64,000 bases of DNA from positions 153,459 to 217,458 of the forward strand of contig NZ_JBQKGW010000002.1 in the NCBI RefSeq assembly GCF_052118625.1. The letters are read 5' to 3'. Both the position numbers and the translations under genes were made by a program. Shown here piece by piece: positions 1 to 8,475 of the stretch. The stretch comes from Porcincola sp945869225 (GTDB lineage Bacteria > Bacillota > Clostridia > Lachnospirales > Lachnospiraceae). Numbering within the stretch: the stretch's first letter is position 1; each line of letters begins with the position of its first letter. The notes under the pieces are model-generated. The model was not told the origin of the DNA. It made no database searches and was given only the letters and a program-made list of their open reading frames with translations.

Positions 1-163
1 GTATGACATCCATTTGCCGGAAAGCAAACAGCGAAGGAAACCCTGTCTGGATTCCCTCCGCCTTTAGCGTCCGCTGCATGCAGTGTCTCATGTCTGCCTG
101 CCGTCTCCAGCATGCGCAGCCTGGAAAATCCTTCCGCTGCCGCGCCTGCCATTGCTGTGCAGA

Positions 164-1603
164 TCAATATGCCCTGCCCCAGTACACCATCTTCTTTGCC
201 GGGCGTCCGCACCAGACGCAGGTATCGGAAAGATGTTCCTGCCGGAACGGAATGCAGCGGCTCGTGACGCCTCCGAGCTCGTCCTTAATCGCATTCTCAC
301 AGGCGACATCACCGCACCACATAGCCTTGATGAAGCCCGGCTTCGTGTTCGCGATTTCGGTGAATTCTTCTTTTGTAGCCGCGGTGTAGGTCATCGCATC
401 GCGGCGTGCCTTCGCGTTCTCGTACATATCGTGCTGGATCTGATCCAGGACATCCTTCACCTTGTCCGCAATTCCCTCAAGCGGCGCGACGATCTTTTCA
501 CGCGTATCCCTGCGGACGATGACGCACTGCCCCTTCTCGATATCCTTCGGTCCAATCTCGACACGAACCGGAATGCCGCGCATCTCCTGGTCGGAGAACT
601 TCCATCCCGGACTCTTGTCCGCATCGTCCAGACGTGCACGGATGCCGGCCGCCGCCAGAACCCTCTTCAGCTCCTCCGCCTTCTCAAGCACGCCTTCCTT
701 CTTCTGCTGGACCGGAATCACCATGACCTGAACAGGCGCAACGAGCGGCGGAAGCTTCAGTCCGGAGTTATCGCCATGCACCATGATGATGGCGCCGATC
801 AGTCTTGTCGTCATCCCCCATGAGGTCTGATAGACATACTTCTGAGTGTTGTCCTTGTCCACAAACTGGATGCCGTACGCCCTGGCGAATCCGTCCCCGA
901 AATTGTGGGACGTTCCGCACTGCAGCGCCTTCCCGTCGTGCATCAGCGCCTCGACTGTATAGGTCGCGACCGCACCGGCAAACTTTTCCTTCTCCGTCTT
1001 CTGTCCGCGGACAACCGGAATGGCAAGGAACTGCTCCAGGAAATCCGCATACAAGTTCAGCATCTGGGTTGTCCTGTCCTCCGCCTCCTTCGCGGTCGCG
1101 TGGATGGTGTGTCCCTCCTGCCACAAAAACTCCCTTGATCTCAAAAACGGCCGGGTTGTCTTCTCCCAGCGGACAACCGAGCACCACTGATTGTAAAGTC
1201 TCGGAAGATCTCTGTAGGAGTGGACATCCTTCGCGTAGAAGTCTGAAAACAGGGTCTCACTGGTCGGACGGACACACATACGCTCCTCCAGCTGCTGGGC
1301 ACCGCCATATGTCACCCATGCGACTTCCGGGGCAAAGCCCTCCACGTGCTCCTTTTCCTTATTCAGCAGACTCTCCGGGATCAGGCATGGAAGATAGACG
1401 TTCTCAACGCCTGTCTCCTTGAATCTCCTGTCAAGCTCATGCTGGATATTCTCCCAGATCGCATACCCGGCAGGCTTGATGACCATGAAACCCTTGACCT
1501 GCGTATAGCCGGTCAGCTCTGCCTTCTTGACAACATCCGTGTACCACTGTGCGAAATCATCCTCCATCGAGGTGATCTCTTCGACAAACTTCTTTTCTGC
1601 CAT
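164..1603 (-). CDS. proS: Prolyl-tRNA synthetase, archaeal/eukaryotic-type (short form)
   Basis: Charges tRNA-Pro with proline in the cytoplasm. The 479-residue protein has the class II catalytic core: the motif 2 region around residues 145-165 (RWEKTTRPFLRSREFLWQEG) and the HTIHAT stretch that follows are typical of the short ProRS lacking the bacterial editing insertion. The C-terminal part carries the anticodon-binding domain (VQVMVIPVQ onward) and a Cys-containing C-terminal zinc-type domain (MWCGDVACE, CVWCGRPA), as in this form of the enzyme. The ATG at 1603 is preferred over an in-frame ATG 60 nt upstream because GGGAGAGG lies just before it and because family members begin near here. 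It follows galT in the same direction after about 185 nt. I saw no T-box motif in that gap. Confidence 0.96.
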   Translation of the reverse strand: MAEKKFVEEITSMEDDFAQWYTDVVKKAELTGYTQVKGFMVIKPAGYAIWENIQHELDRRFKETGVENVYLPCLIPESLLNKEKEHVEGFAPEVAWVTYGGAQQLEERMCVRPTSETLFSDFYAKDVHSYRDLPRLYNQWCSVVRWEKTTRPFLRSREFLWQEGHTIHATAKEAEDRTTQMLNLYADFLEQFLAIPVVRGQKTEKEKFAGAVATYTVEALMHDGKALQCGTSHNFGDGFARAYGIQFVDKDNTQKYVYQTSWGMTTRLIGAIIMVHGDNSGLKLPPLVAPVQVMVIPVQQKKEGVLEKAEELKRVLAAAGIRARLDDADKSPGWKFSDQEMRGIPVRVEIGPKDIEKGQCVIVRRDTREKIVAPLEGIADKVKDVLDQIQHDMYENAKARRDAMTYTAATKEEFTEIANTKPGFIKAMWCGDVACENAIKDELGGVTSRCIPFRQEHLSDTCVWCGRPAKKMVYWGRAY

Positions 1604-1788
1604 GTTCCTCTCCCGCATCTTCCGGAAAGCCTGCCTGCTTCCCTCCAGCATTCTCTGGCGCACCGGCAGGAAAGCCTCCCCGCCCGGCGCTCATATCTCC
1701 CTGTTCTGTCTGACAGGTATCTGATTCCGCCCGTCTCCATCCGGAGCCGGACTGCAGAGCTTCATGTTACCGTTTTCTGCCCGGTCCG

Positions 1789-3330
1789 TCAAGCAAGCAG
1801 TCCCGCATTGACCGATTCCACAAACCGGAGAAATGCAGCCTGCCCCGCAGCCGTCCGCTTGAACACACCGGCATCCTCCAGCACTCCCGCAAAGACGATC
1901 CCGATCTCCTTTTTCAGGATCTCATCAATGTTCTGCTCATTGATGTCCGCATACTTTCTCAGGATTCCGTCCATCCAGTCCGCGTGCTTTCCAAGCTCCT
2001 CGTCCCCATGGATATCGCGGCCAGCTAAAACAGCCTGCTTCAGATCTGCCATCTCCTTTTTGAGTCTTGCTGGAAGGATCGCACAGCCCATCACCTCGAT
2101 CAGTCCGATGTTCTCCTTCTTGATGTGGTGCTTCTCCGCATGCGGATGAAAGACACCCAGCGGGTTCTCCTTCGTTGTGATATTGTTCCGGAGCACCAGA
2201 TCCACCTCATAACGGCCGTCCCTTCTGCGCGCAATCGGCGTGATGGTACTGTGCTTCTCACCGTCTGTCTCCGCAAAAATAAACGCTGACTCATCCGTGT
2301 AGGCTCTCCATGCCTGCAGAATTCTGTCCGCCAGGCTGACAATTCTGGCCGGCTCTTCCCCGTTCAGACGGATCACCGACATCGGCCACCTCACGATACC
2401 GGCGTGGACATCCTCATAGCCTCTGAAGGACAGCTCACGCTCAATTTTGGCCTTTGCCATCGCGAATTCGTAGTGCCCGCCCTGAAAATGTTCATGCGCC
2501 AGAATCGACCCGCCGACAATGGGAAGGTCTGCGTTAGAGCCGACAAAGTAGTGCGGAAACTGCCTCACGAAGTCAAACAGCTTCTCAAAGGCACTGCGGT
2601 CGATCTTCATCGGTACATGCTTTGAATTAAATACGATGCAGTGTTCGTTGTAGTACACATACGGAGAATACTGCAGGCACCAGTCCCCTCCTGCGATCCG
2701 GATCGGGATCACACGGTGGTTTTCCCGCGCCGGGTGGTTGGCCCTTCCGGCATATCCGACATTCTCATAACAGAGCTGACACTTCGGATAGGCTGTCTGG
2801 GCTGCATTGCGCGCCGCGGCGATTGCCCGCGGATCCTTCTCCGGCTTGGACAGGTTGATCGTGATGTCGAGATTCCCATATTCCGTAGGAGCCAGCCATC
2901 TCATGTCCTTCGCGATCCGGTCTCTTCTGATATAATTGGTGTCCTGGCTGAACGTATAGTACCAGTCCGTCGCCTCACGCGGACTTTTCGCGTAAAGAGC
3001 GGTAAACTTCCGATTCACCTCCGACGGTCTCGGAGTCAGATATCCCATCAGCTTTGTGTCAAACAGGTCGCGGTAGGTCACCGTGTTGTCCGCGATCATC
3101 CCCTTCTCTGCCGCATAGCCGCAGAGCGTATCAAGAATCGCCGGAAGCTTTTTTCTCGCTTCCCCGGCTGTCAGATTTCCTTCAAAAATCCTGGCTTCCG
3201 CCTCCTCCGTGAGGTCGTCCAGTCCAAGCTCCCGGATCAGAGCATTTGCCGCCCAGATCCGATCCTCCGCCTCAAGAAGCCCTGTCGCATATCCATATCT
3301 CACCAATTCCGCAACCGCATTCTGAATCAT
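1789..3330 (-). CDS. galT: UDP-glucose--hexose-1-phosphate uridylyltransferase, class II
   Basis: Exchanges galactose-1-phosphate for glucose-1-phosphate on UDP in the Leloir pathway. The 513 residues match the class II GalT family of Firmicutes: an N-terminal domain with TPRPSEVNRKF near residue 100, a central domain with CQLCYENVGYAGR, and the nucleotidyl-transfer region GGSILAHEHFQGGHYEF near residues 280-295, where the HEHFQGG histidines replace the HPH motif of class I enzymes. ATG at 3330 is preceded by GGAGGCGGAGA. No galactokinase or epimerase is visible in the window; the nearby GH42 beta-galactosidase would supply galactose. A TTGTTC-17-TAGAAT promoter lies about 100 nt upstream. 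Confidence 0.96.
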   Translation of the reverse strand: MIQNAVAELVRYGYATGLLEAEDRIWAANALIRELGLDDLTEEAEARIFEGNLTAGEARKKLPAILDTLCGYAAEKGMIADNTVTYRDLFDTKLMGYLTPRPSEVNRKFTALYAKSPREATDWYYTFSQDTNYIRRDRIAKDMRWLAPTEYGNLDITINLSKPEKDPRAIAAARNAAQTAYPKCQLCYENVGYAGRANHPARENHRVIPIRIAGGDWCLQYSPYVYYNEHCIVFNSKHVPMKIDRSAFEKLFDFVRQFPHYFVGSNADLPIVGGSILAHEHFQGGHYEFAMAKAKIERELSFRGYEDVHAGIVRWPMSVIRLNGEEPARIVSLADRILQAWRAYTDESAFIFAETDGEKHSTITPIARRRDGRYEVDLVLRNNITTKENPLGVFHPHAEKHHIKKENIGLIEVMGCAILPARLKKEMADLKQAVLAGRDIHGDEELGKHADWMDGILRKYADINEQNIDEILKKEIGIVFAGVLEDAGVFKRTAAGQAAFLRFVESVNAGLLA

Positions 3331-3429
3331 TCTCCGCCTCCGCTCCAGCTTTTTACTCTGTCAATAACCAGCCGCCTGCTGCACAGTCCTCACCTTTCCG
3401 ATCTGCCGGTAAACTGCCGGTTCTTACTG

Positions 3430-3458
3430 ATTCTATCATCTGAAATCCGGCAGAACAA
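3430..3458 (-). promoter_or_regulatory. Candidate sigma-A promoter of galT
   Basis: On the minus strand, TTGTTC (3458-3453) is followed after 17 nt by TAGAAT (3435-3430), a 5/6 match to the -10 consensus. It sits about 100 nt before the galT start. The -35 match is only partial, so this is a moderate prediction. The rest of 3331-3590, between the divergent galT and DUF402 genes, shows no other gene. Confidence 0.42.
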
Positions 3459-3590
3459 CTATCACAACGAACTTTGCCAGTCAGTCAGCCGCTTGTCTGT
3501 AAATACTGTCCGTATGCCCCTTTTCTTTCTTAAATTCTGATTGTCGAAATGCGTCAAGCTGTATTTACAATTTAATTTCCGGAGGATAGA

Positions 3591-3725
3591 ATGAAGCAAA
3601 GTTCAAATTGCAACGCCCGAGCGCGGAAAGGGAACGATCATGGAAGGTCTGAGGCTATACAGAAGGCGCATCATCCCGTCCGAGTGTATTCTGTTGAAGG
3701 ACGACATCCTGCTGCATCGCGATAA
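3591..3725 (+). CDS. Possible upstream ORF overlapping the DUF402 gene
   Basis: A 44-codon frame starts at an ATG that has a textbook GGAGG (3581-3585) five bases upstream. It runs past the DUF402 start at 3640 in a different frame and stops at 3725. The peptide is basic and I recognise no homology. The DUF402 start itself has only a weaker AAAGGGA site, so this frame may be a translated leader that tunes DUF402 expression, or it may be chance. Nothing beyond the ribosome binding site supports it. Confidence 0.2.
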   Translation: MKQSSNCNARARKGNDHGRSEAIQKAHHPVRVYSVEGRHPAASR

Positions 3726-4152
3726 CGAAACAATCATTACCAAGTGGAAAACACTTCACCCAAAGAAGACACTGTCCCATGGATATTCGTGCTATTTTCC
3801 GGAACGCGGCATCAAGGTCAGCAAGTTCTATGACCACGAAGATCAGCTGATTTCATGGTACTGTGACATCATTGAGACCAGCTGTTCGCAGGAAGACGGG
3901 ATCGACACATACATTTTCACCGATCTCCTTGCGGACGTTATCGTCTACCCGGACGGCCAGGTGCGAGTCGTGGATCTGGATGAACTGGCAGATGCTCAGC
4001 GGGACAATCTGATCACGCCGGATCAGCTCCAGGCCGCCCTGCGTCATCTTGACCGTCTGCTTCAGATTATATATAAGGGGAATTTCGGAACACTTCAGGC
4101 GTATGTCAATGATGCAGAGCAGGCTGATAAGAAGCACCTGCTGGAAGCCTAA
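3640..4152 (+). CDS. DUF402 family protein, probable nucleoside di/triphosphatase
   Basis: A 170-residue protein of the DUF402 family, whose studied members hydrolyse nucleoside tri- and diphosphates. The family core is visible: an N-terminal barrel strand region with YRRRIIPSE, then SWYCDI (around residue 78), YIFTDLLADVIVYPDG (residues 95-110) and VVDLDEL, which supply the clustered acidic residues that bind metal. The start at 3640 follows AAAGGGA; an in-frame stop at 3592-3594 rules out a longer form. It is divergent from galT and is followed on the same strand by a secreted protein. The molecular role is inferred from the family only. Confidence 0.85.
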   Translation: MEGLRLYRRRIIPSECILLKDDILLHRDNETIITKWKTLHPKKTLSHGYSCYFPERGIKVSKFYDHEDQLISWYCDIIETSCSQEDGIDTYIFTDLLADVIVYPDGQVRVVDLDELADAQRDNLITPDQLQAALRHLDRLLQIIYKGNFGTLQAYVNDAEQADKKHLLEA

Positions 4153-4195
4153 TGTTCTTTCCGGACGATGATCGATCCAGTTGTGGAGGTGTCTT

Positions 4196-5005
4196 TTGAA
4201 AAAACGCATTCTGTCTGCAGCTTTCGCTGCCGTTCTCCTGTTCCATTCTATGTACCAGATGCCTGTCCTCGCGGATGATCAGGCTTTCGAGGATTATTCA
4301 AAGAGAGTCAGCGAGGAGATCGCAAAGCGGGGTGACAGTGCGGAAGATTACTATGAAAATCAGGAAAAGGAAGCTGGAAAGCTGGCTGCCAAGGAAAGCT
4401 CAGAGGAGGAGACAGAGTCAGCCGAATCCCGCATGGATGCAGAAGATATCAGTCCGGACGGGAAGCTTTCGATTACTTCCTTTCACGGTTTTTCCTGGGG
4501 GACCGCGGAGGAAGACATTCGAAAAAAGGTCCTCCTGCCTGACATGGAGAATACCATCGATTATTCGCTGAAGGGGATTGATGCCTCCGGAAGGTCTCTT
4601 ACCGGCAAGACCGCTCTTGAAAAGAGCGGCATCACCACTCTTGGTATCAAAGGATACTCGATCGGTGGATACGACGCGACTTCCTTCTATGTATTCGAAG
4701 GAAAAAAACTGACCGGCGGCGTCTATGAATTTTTCATGGACCAGGATGCTTTTCTGGATTTGACCAGCCAGTGCACGCTTGCCTACGGCAATCCGACGGT
4801 ATCGGGCGGAGACAAGGACGATGACACTCATCAGCCCTATGCGCTCTGGGTCGATTCAGACCGCAACTTCATCTTCGCGGCGCTCAGCCTCGGTATCATG
4901 TATGGACAGAAGGACAGTGCGCTCCTCAGTGTTTTCTCGGACGGCATCGAGGACACCTGCGGCATCGACATCGAGCAGGTAATCGCTGAAGCTGATCATT
5001 CCTGA
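4196..5005 (+). CDS. Secreted protein of unknown function
   Basis: A 269-residue protein with a clear N-terminal signal peptide (KKRILSAAFAAVLLF followed by a cleavage region ending near LAD). After it comes a charged, Glu- and Lys-rich linker (residues 30-75) and then a globular domain containing SFHGFSWGTAEEDIRKKV, a pattern often seen in small periplasmic or exported domains that compare a repeated Trp-Gly segment. I do not recognise a named family. The likely start is the TTG at 4196, which has GGAGG (4185-4189) six bases upstream; a further upstream in-frame TTG at 4181 would overlap that ribosome binding site. It lies 43 nt after the DUF402 gene and may be co-transcribed. Confidence 0.75.
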   Translation: MKKRILSAAFAAVLLFHSMYQMPVLADDQAFEDYSKRVSEEIAKRGDSAEDYYENQEKEAGKLAAKESSEEETESAESRMDAEDISPDGKLSITSFHGFSWGTAEEDIRKKVLLPDMENTIDYSLKGIDASGRSLTGKTALEKSGITTLGIKGYSIGGYDATSFYVFEGKKLTGGVYEFFMDQDAFLDLTSQCTLAYGNPTVSGGDKDDDTHQPYALWVDSDRNFIFAALSLGIMYGQKDSALLSVFSDGIEDTCGIDIEQVIAEADHS

Positions 5006-5021
5006 TGCGGAAGCCGCGCCC

Positions 5022-5118
5022 CTCCTCATTTGTTCCGGCCTTTTTTGGCATTCGTTCAGCGCCTTCATCTGTTTCGGCCTTTTGGGGCTTTCGTTCAGCT
5101 CCTTCATCTGTTCCGGAC
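5022..5118. repeat. 39-bp tandem repeat, about 2.5 units
   Basis: Three units begin TCAT(T/C)TGTT at 5026, 5065 and 5104, an exact 39-bp period, with the third unit truncated. The units share the words TTCGGCC or TTCCGG, TTTT(G/T)G and TTCGTTCAGC. It lies between two convergent genes. Because 39 is a multiple of 3, the minus strand would encode a 13-residue repeat, but I see no gene there with a ribosome binding site. Confidence 0.7.
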
Positions 5119-5188
5119 ATGTCCGGATGCCCGACGGCACACCACTTTGTGCATGCCTGAAGGCCTTCTGTTCGGATGGCCTTCAGGA

Positions 5189-5716
5189 TCACACGGCTGC
5201 GTGTCCTCTGGCTTTTATCGCATTCGCTCCCTTTACAGCCAACCACCCTGCCAGGATCCCGATCAGCGCCCCGGCCAGCACATCGGAGGGATAGTGCACA
5301 TACAGATACAGCCTGGAAAAAGCAATCAGAACTGCCAGGATCCCTGCCGGTATCCACAGTCTCTCTTTCCTGAAAAACAAGGCAGAGGCAACGGCAAAGG
5401 AAGCACTTGTATGTCCGGACGGAAATGAGAAATCAGCCGGCTTCGCAATCAGCAGATCCACAGCCGGATTGACCGTAAACGGGCGTGCTCTCTCAACCAG
5501 CGGTTTCAGAATAAGGTTGCAGGGGATCGCCTCCAGGATAAGCGCCGTCGTCACAATCAGCCCGAGTTTTCTTGTTCTCGGGAGGATCAGCAGGACAGCC
5601 GCCAGCACCAGCCAGACCAGTCCGGCGTTGCCGAGTGCTGTGATAACCGGAAACAGGTGGTCTCCGACTGTGTTTCGCAGATGATTCTGTATAAAATTCA
5701 AAACCGCCATATCCAT
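5189..5716 (-). CDS. PAP2-family membrane phosphatase
   Basis: A 175-residue integral membrane protein of the phosphatidic acid phosphatase type 2 superfamily, which removes phosphate from lipid phosphates or undecaprenyl pyrophosphate at the outer face of the membrane. All three catalytic motifs are present: KPLVERARP (about residue 70), FPSGHTS (about residue 95) and SRLYLYVHYPSD (about residue 133). Five to six hydrophobic segments surround them. ATG at 5716 follows GGAGAGG. It stands alone between the tandem repeat and the GH42 gene; the exact substrate cannot be told from sequence. Confidence 0.9.
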   Translation of the reverse strand: MDMAVLNFIQNHLRNTVGDHLFPVITALGNAGLVWLVLAAVLLILPRTRKLGLIVTTALILEAIPCNLILKPLVERARPFTVNPAVDLLIAKPADFSFPSGHTSASFAVASALFFRKERLWIPAGILAVLIAFSRLYLYVHYPSDVLAGALIGILAGWLAVKGANAIKARGHAAV

Positions 5717-5864
5717 ATGGAACCCCTCTCCAATGCATCAAAACAACTGACCTGTCAGGAAACGATCATACCCTGAAATCGTGTCTAATTTGTATCCAAA
5801 GAAAGAAGACACAGTCCCAGATACAGGGATATGCCTTCTTTTGATAATGTGATGGATTCCTCTG

Positions 5865-7943
5865 TCAGACCTTCAATACCAGCGTCTCATATGGGGCCAG
5901 CAGCCTTTCTCCTTCCAGCTCCTCTCCTGTATACAGATCGGCCGATTTTCTTTTAATCTGGATCGACTGCGGCGTCTTCTCGTAGTTCAGGACGAACAGA
6001 TACCCAGGCCGGTCCTTCCCGGTCCGAAGCGCGATCTCGCAGCCCGCCGGAGCCTCCACGATATCCTGATATGGTTCGATCACATCCAGCTTTTCAAAGA
6101 ATACGGCCGCCGTCTGTTCTGAGAAGCAGCCGCCGAAATAGTAAACCTTTCCCTTTCCGACACTGTTCTCAATCAGCGCAGGGGTTCCAGTATAATAGGA
6201 ATCCTTGTAAGTGCCAGCTGTCTTTGCCCCTTTCAGAGGCTGAAGCTCGTCATTGAACACAGGCGCCTCCAGAGTTGTCCCGTTCCAGTCCACGTGAATC
6301 ATCCCTTCATCTGCAGCGGTCAGGGTGAACTCTTTGACGTCTGCTCCAGTCAGCTTTGCAGCGACTCCCGGAAGATTCTGCTGCACGCATTTCCCGGTCG
6401 GATCCTTCAACCCTGCGCGGCAGCCGAACACCAGCGTTCCTCCCTGCTCGACATAAGCCGTCAGAATCCGGACCTGCCGCTCTGTCAGGATCACCGCGTG
6501 CGGATAGAAGACAACCCGATGCTGGCTCAGGTTCTCCACAACTGCGCGATCATCCGCCTCGGACGCATCTGACTCTTCCGAGGGCAGATAGATCAGATCG
6601 ACAGGCGTATGCGTATGCTGGGAGGCCGCATACAGTCCATTCATGCTCATGCGGTCGAGAGCCCCGTGCCACTCGTCGAGTTCCGCATCGAACTTATTGT
6701 CGTAGGTTTCAACGATGCCGACCTTCGCCTCGTACTGCGTTCCGGCCAGTTCGGAAATTCTGACGAACTTGTCATGAATCTCCCGGACCTCCCGGATCCT
6801 GCGATTCTCCCTTCCGGAATAATCCAGAATGCCATGCCAGTAGATCTCTGTTCCCATCGTGCTTGTCCGCCAGCGGAAATAGCTGATATAGTCGGCCCCA
6901 TGCGCAATGCTCTGCATCGTCCACAGCGTAATCTGGCCAGGTCTCGGCGTCGGCGCTTCCATCCCCGTGTTCCAGCCATTTGCGCCGGACTGCTGCTCCA
7001 TGATGCCGAATGTCCCCTTCAGCGCCCGCACCTCATCCAGATTCAGCCCCCAGATCCGATCCTTGAGTGTCGTCAAAGCAGTAAAGTGTGAATGGATGCC
7101 ATATGCCATATTCGGGTAGGAATCATACGTCATAAAATCCAGACTGTCGCGCGTCATCCGGTGGTTGTCCAGATCCGCGAATAATCCGTTTGTCGTGATG
7201 AAATCACCTGGCTTCACATATTTCCGGAGAATGTCACTCTGAAGCTTTGCCCAGCGGCATGCAGAGTCCGATACGAAGCGTTTGTAGTCCAGCACCTCAT
7301 GGGGATTCGTGTTATTGCTCAACGTCGTCCTCGGCACATACACTTCTCCCCAGGCCGTGTAGGTCTGATTCCAGAACGCCGTTCCCCAGGCTTTGTTCAG
7401 ATTCCGGATGCTTCCATACTTCGCTTTCAAAAACTCACGGAAGGCCAGCGTATCACTTTCCGAGTAAAATTCATTTTTCTCACAGTTGATTTCATTGTCA
7501 AGCTGCCAGCCGATGATGCATGCCCGCTTTGCATAGTGAGCGCCAAGGCGCTCTACAATGTTCCGTGTGAATCGCTGATAGATAACAGAATTATAGTTAT
7601 AATGTCTTCTCGCACCGTGCCGGTAAAGCACACCATCCTGGCGCGCATTCAGAACTTCCGGATACTTATCCGTCATCCACGCCGGCGGTGTCGCCGTCGG
7701 CGTGCAGAAAATCACCTTCATGTTCTTCTCTTCGCACAGATCCAGGAATCTGTCAAAGAAGTCATAAGAGTATTCTCCCTCCGCTGGTTCGAATACATTC
7801 CAGGAAAATTCTGCCACCCGGATGACTTCGATGCCCGTCTCGTGCATCCTGTCCAGATCCTGGTCCCACAGCTGCTCATCCCAGTGCTCCGGGTAGTAAT
7901 CCGTTCCCATGATGATGCGATCACCATTCAGCAGATAACTCAT
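5865..7943 (-). CDS. Beta-galactosidase, glycoside hydrolase family 42
   Basis: Hydrolyses terminal beta-galactosides, probably inside the cell because no signal peptide is present. The 692-residue chain has the GH42 TIM barrel from the start (GTDYYPEHWDEQLWDQDL), the acid/base glutamate in WQLDNEINCE near residue 150, and the nucleophile glutamate in GIMEQQSGANGW near residue 314. A beta-galactosidase trimerisation domain (about residues 400-610) and a small C-terminal beta domain follow, giving the usual full length. GGGGGGAAACCAAC precedes ATG 7943. It fits functionally with galT 2.5 kb away but is not in the same transcript. Confidence 0.95.
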   Translation of the reverse strand: MSYLLNGDRIIMGTDYYPEHWDEQLWDQDLDRMHETGIEVIRVAEFSWNVFEPAEGEYSYDFFDRFLDLCEEKNMKVIFCTPTATPPAWMTDKYPEVLNARQDGVLYRHGARRHYNYNSVIYQRFTRNIVERLGAHYAKRACIIGWQLDNEINCEKNEFYSESDTLAFREFLKAKYGSIRNLNKAWGTAFWNQTYTAWGEVYVPRTTLSNNTNPHEVLDYKRFVSDSACRWAKLQSDILRKYVKPGDFITTNGLFADLDNHRMTRDSLDFMTYDSYPNMAYGIHSHFTALTTLKDRIWGLNLDEVRALKGTFGIMEQQSGANGWNTGMEAPTPRPGQITLWTMQSIAHGADYISYFRWRTSTMGTEIYWHGILDYSGRENRRIREVREIHDKFVRISELAGTQYEAKVGIVETYDNKFDAELDEWHGALDRMSMNGLYAASQHTHTPVDLIYLPSEESDASEADDRAVVENLSQHRVVFYPHAVILTERQVRILTAYVEQGGTLVFGCRAGLKDPTGKCVQQNLPGVAAKLTGADVKEFTLTAADEGMIHVDWNGTTLEAPVFNDELQPLKGAKTAGTYKDSYYTGTPALIENSVGKGKVYYFGGCFSEQTAAVFFEKLDVIEPYQDIVEAPAGCEIALRTGKDRPGYLFVLNYEKTPQSIQIKRKSADLYTGEELEGERLLAPYETLVLKV

Positions 7944-8001
7944 GTTGGTTTCCCCCCTGTTTCAAGTACATGCCGTCGTGTCCACCTGATTTCCTCCGTT
8001 G

Positions 8002-8026
8002 ATCATAACACGTAGTTGAATCCAAC
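8002..8026 (-). promoter_or_regulatory. Candidate promoter and operator of the GH42 gene
   Basis: On the minus strand an extended -10 element (TG, one base, TATGAT) lies at 8010-8002, about 60 nt before the GH42 start. No good -35 is seen. Just upstream is the imperfect palindrome GTTGAATCCAAC (8015-8026), a plausible site for a regulator of activator or repressor type. The remainder of 7944-8160 shows no gene. Confidence 0.38.
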
Positions 8027-8160
8027 TGGATATCGTTTTCTTACAGCAGACAAGGAACAGGCAATCCGAACTCGAGCCGCTTCAACCGGCACCGGTTCTG
8101 GGTGATAAATACAGGAAATGATCAATGGCCGCACCCCTGAATTTCTGACAATACCTGAAT

Positions 8161-8200
8161 AAAAGAGACTCAGCAAGACCATACGGCCTTCTGAGTCTCT
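8161..8200 (-). terminator. Intrinsic terminator of the small membrane-protein operon
   Basis: AGAGACTCAG (8164-8173) pairs perfectly with CTGAGTCTCT (8191-8200). Read on the minus strand the stem is followed by TTTTATT. It lies 13 nt after the stop of the 28-residue protein. Confidence 0.7.
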
Positions 8201-8212
8201 TCTCACTTATAT

Positions 8213-8299
8213 TCAGTTTCCTCTCGTCCTCATCCACATCCAGACAAGGACAATTCCCCAGAACACCAGGGCCCCGGCAATAATCAGGTTCTGTGCCAT
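8213..8299 (-). CDS. 28-residue single-span membrane protein
   Basis: A microprotein, MAQNLIIAGALVFWGIVLVW followed by a short basic tail (MWMRTRGN). It consists of essentially one transmembrane helix with a positive C-terminal end, so the orientation is probably N-out. It starts 5 nt after the stop of the 42-residue protein, which suggests translational coupling because no strong ribosome binding site of its own is seen. A terminator follows 13 nt later. I do not recognise a family. The support is the tight spacing, the hydrophobic pattern and the terminator. Confidence 0.5.
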   Translation of the reverse strand: MAQNLIIAGALVFWGIVLVWMWMRTRGN

Positions 8300-8304
8300 A
8301 CCGG

Positions 8305-8433
8305 TCACACTTTCACATCTGACGCTGCAGCGTCCTGCGCCTTCTCACGCAGGTCCCTCAGATGAACAAGCAGTGCGTAGATTCCCGGAAGGACAACAAT
8401 CAACAACAGAAAAAGTGCAATAAAAGCTAACAT
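8305..8433 (-). CDS. 42-residue single-span membrane protein
   Basis: A microprotein whose first 25 residues are almost wholly hydrophobic (MLAFIALFLLLIVVLPGIYA), followed by a charged, helical tail (HLRDLREKAQDAAASDVKV). GTGAGG precedes the ATG at 8433. It sits 42 nt after the two-span membrane protein and 5 nt before the 28-residue protein, all in one direction. It resembles small bitopic regulators of membrane complexes in general design, but no family is recognised and the function is unknown. Confidence 0.55.
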   Translation of the reverse strand: MLAFIALFLLLIVVLPGIYALLVHLRDLREKAQDAAASDVKV

Positions 8434-8475
8434 AGAAAACCTCACTTTCTACAAATTGCAATGTGTATATTTGCA

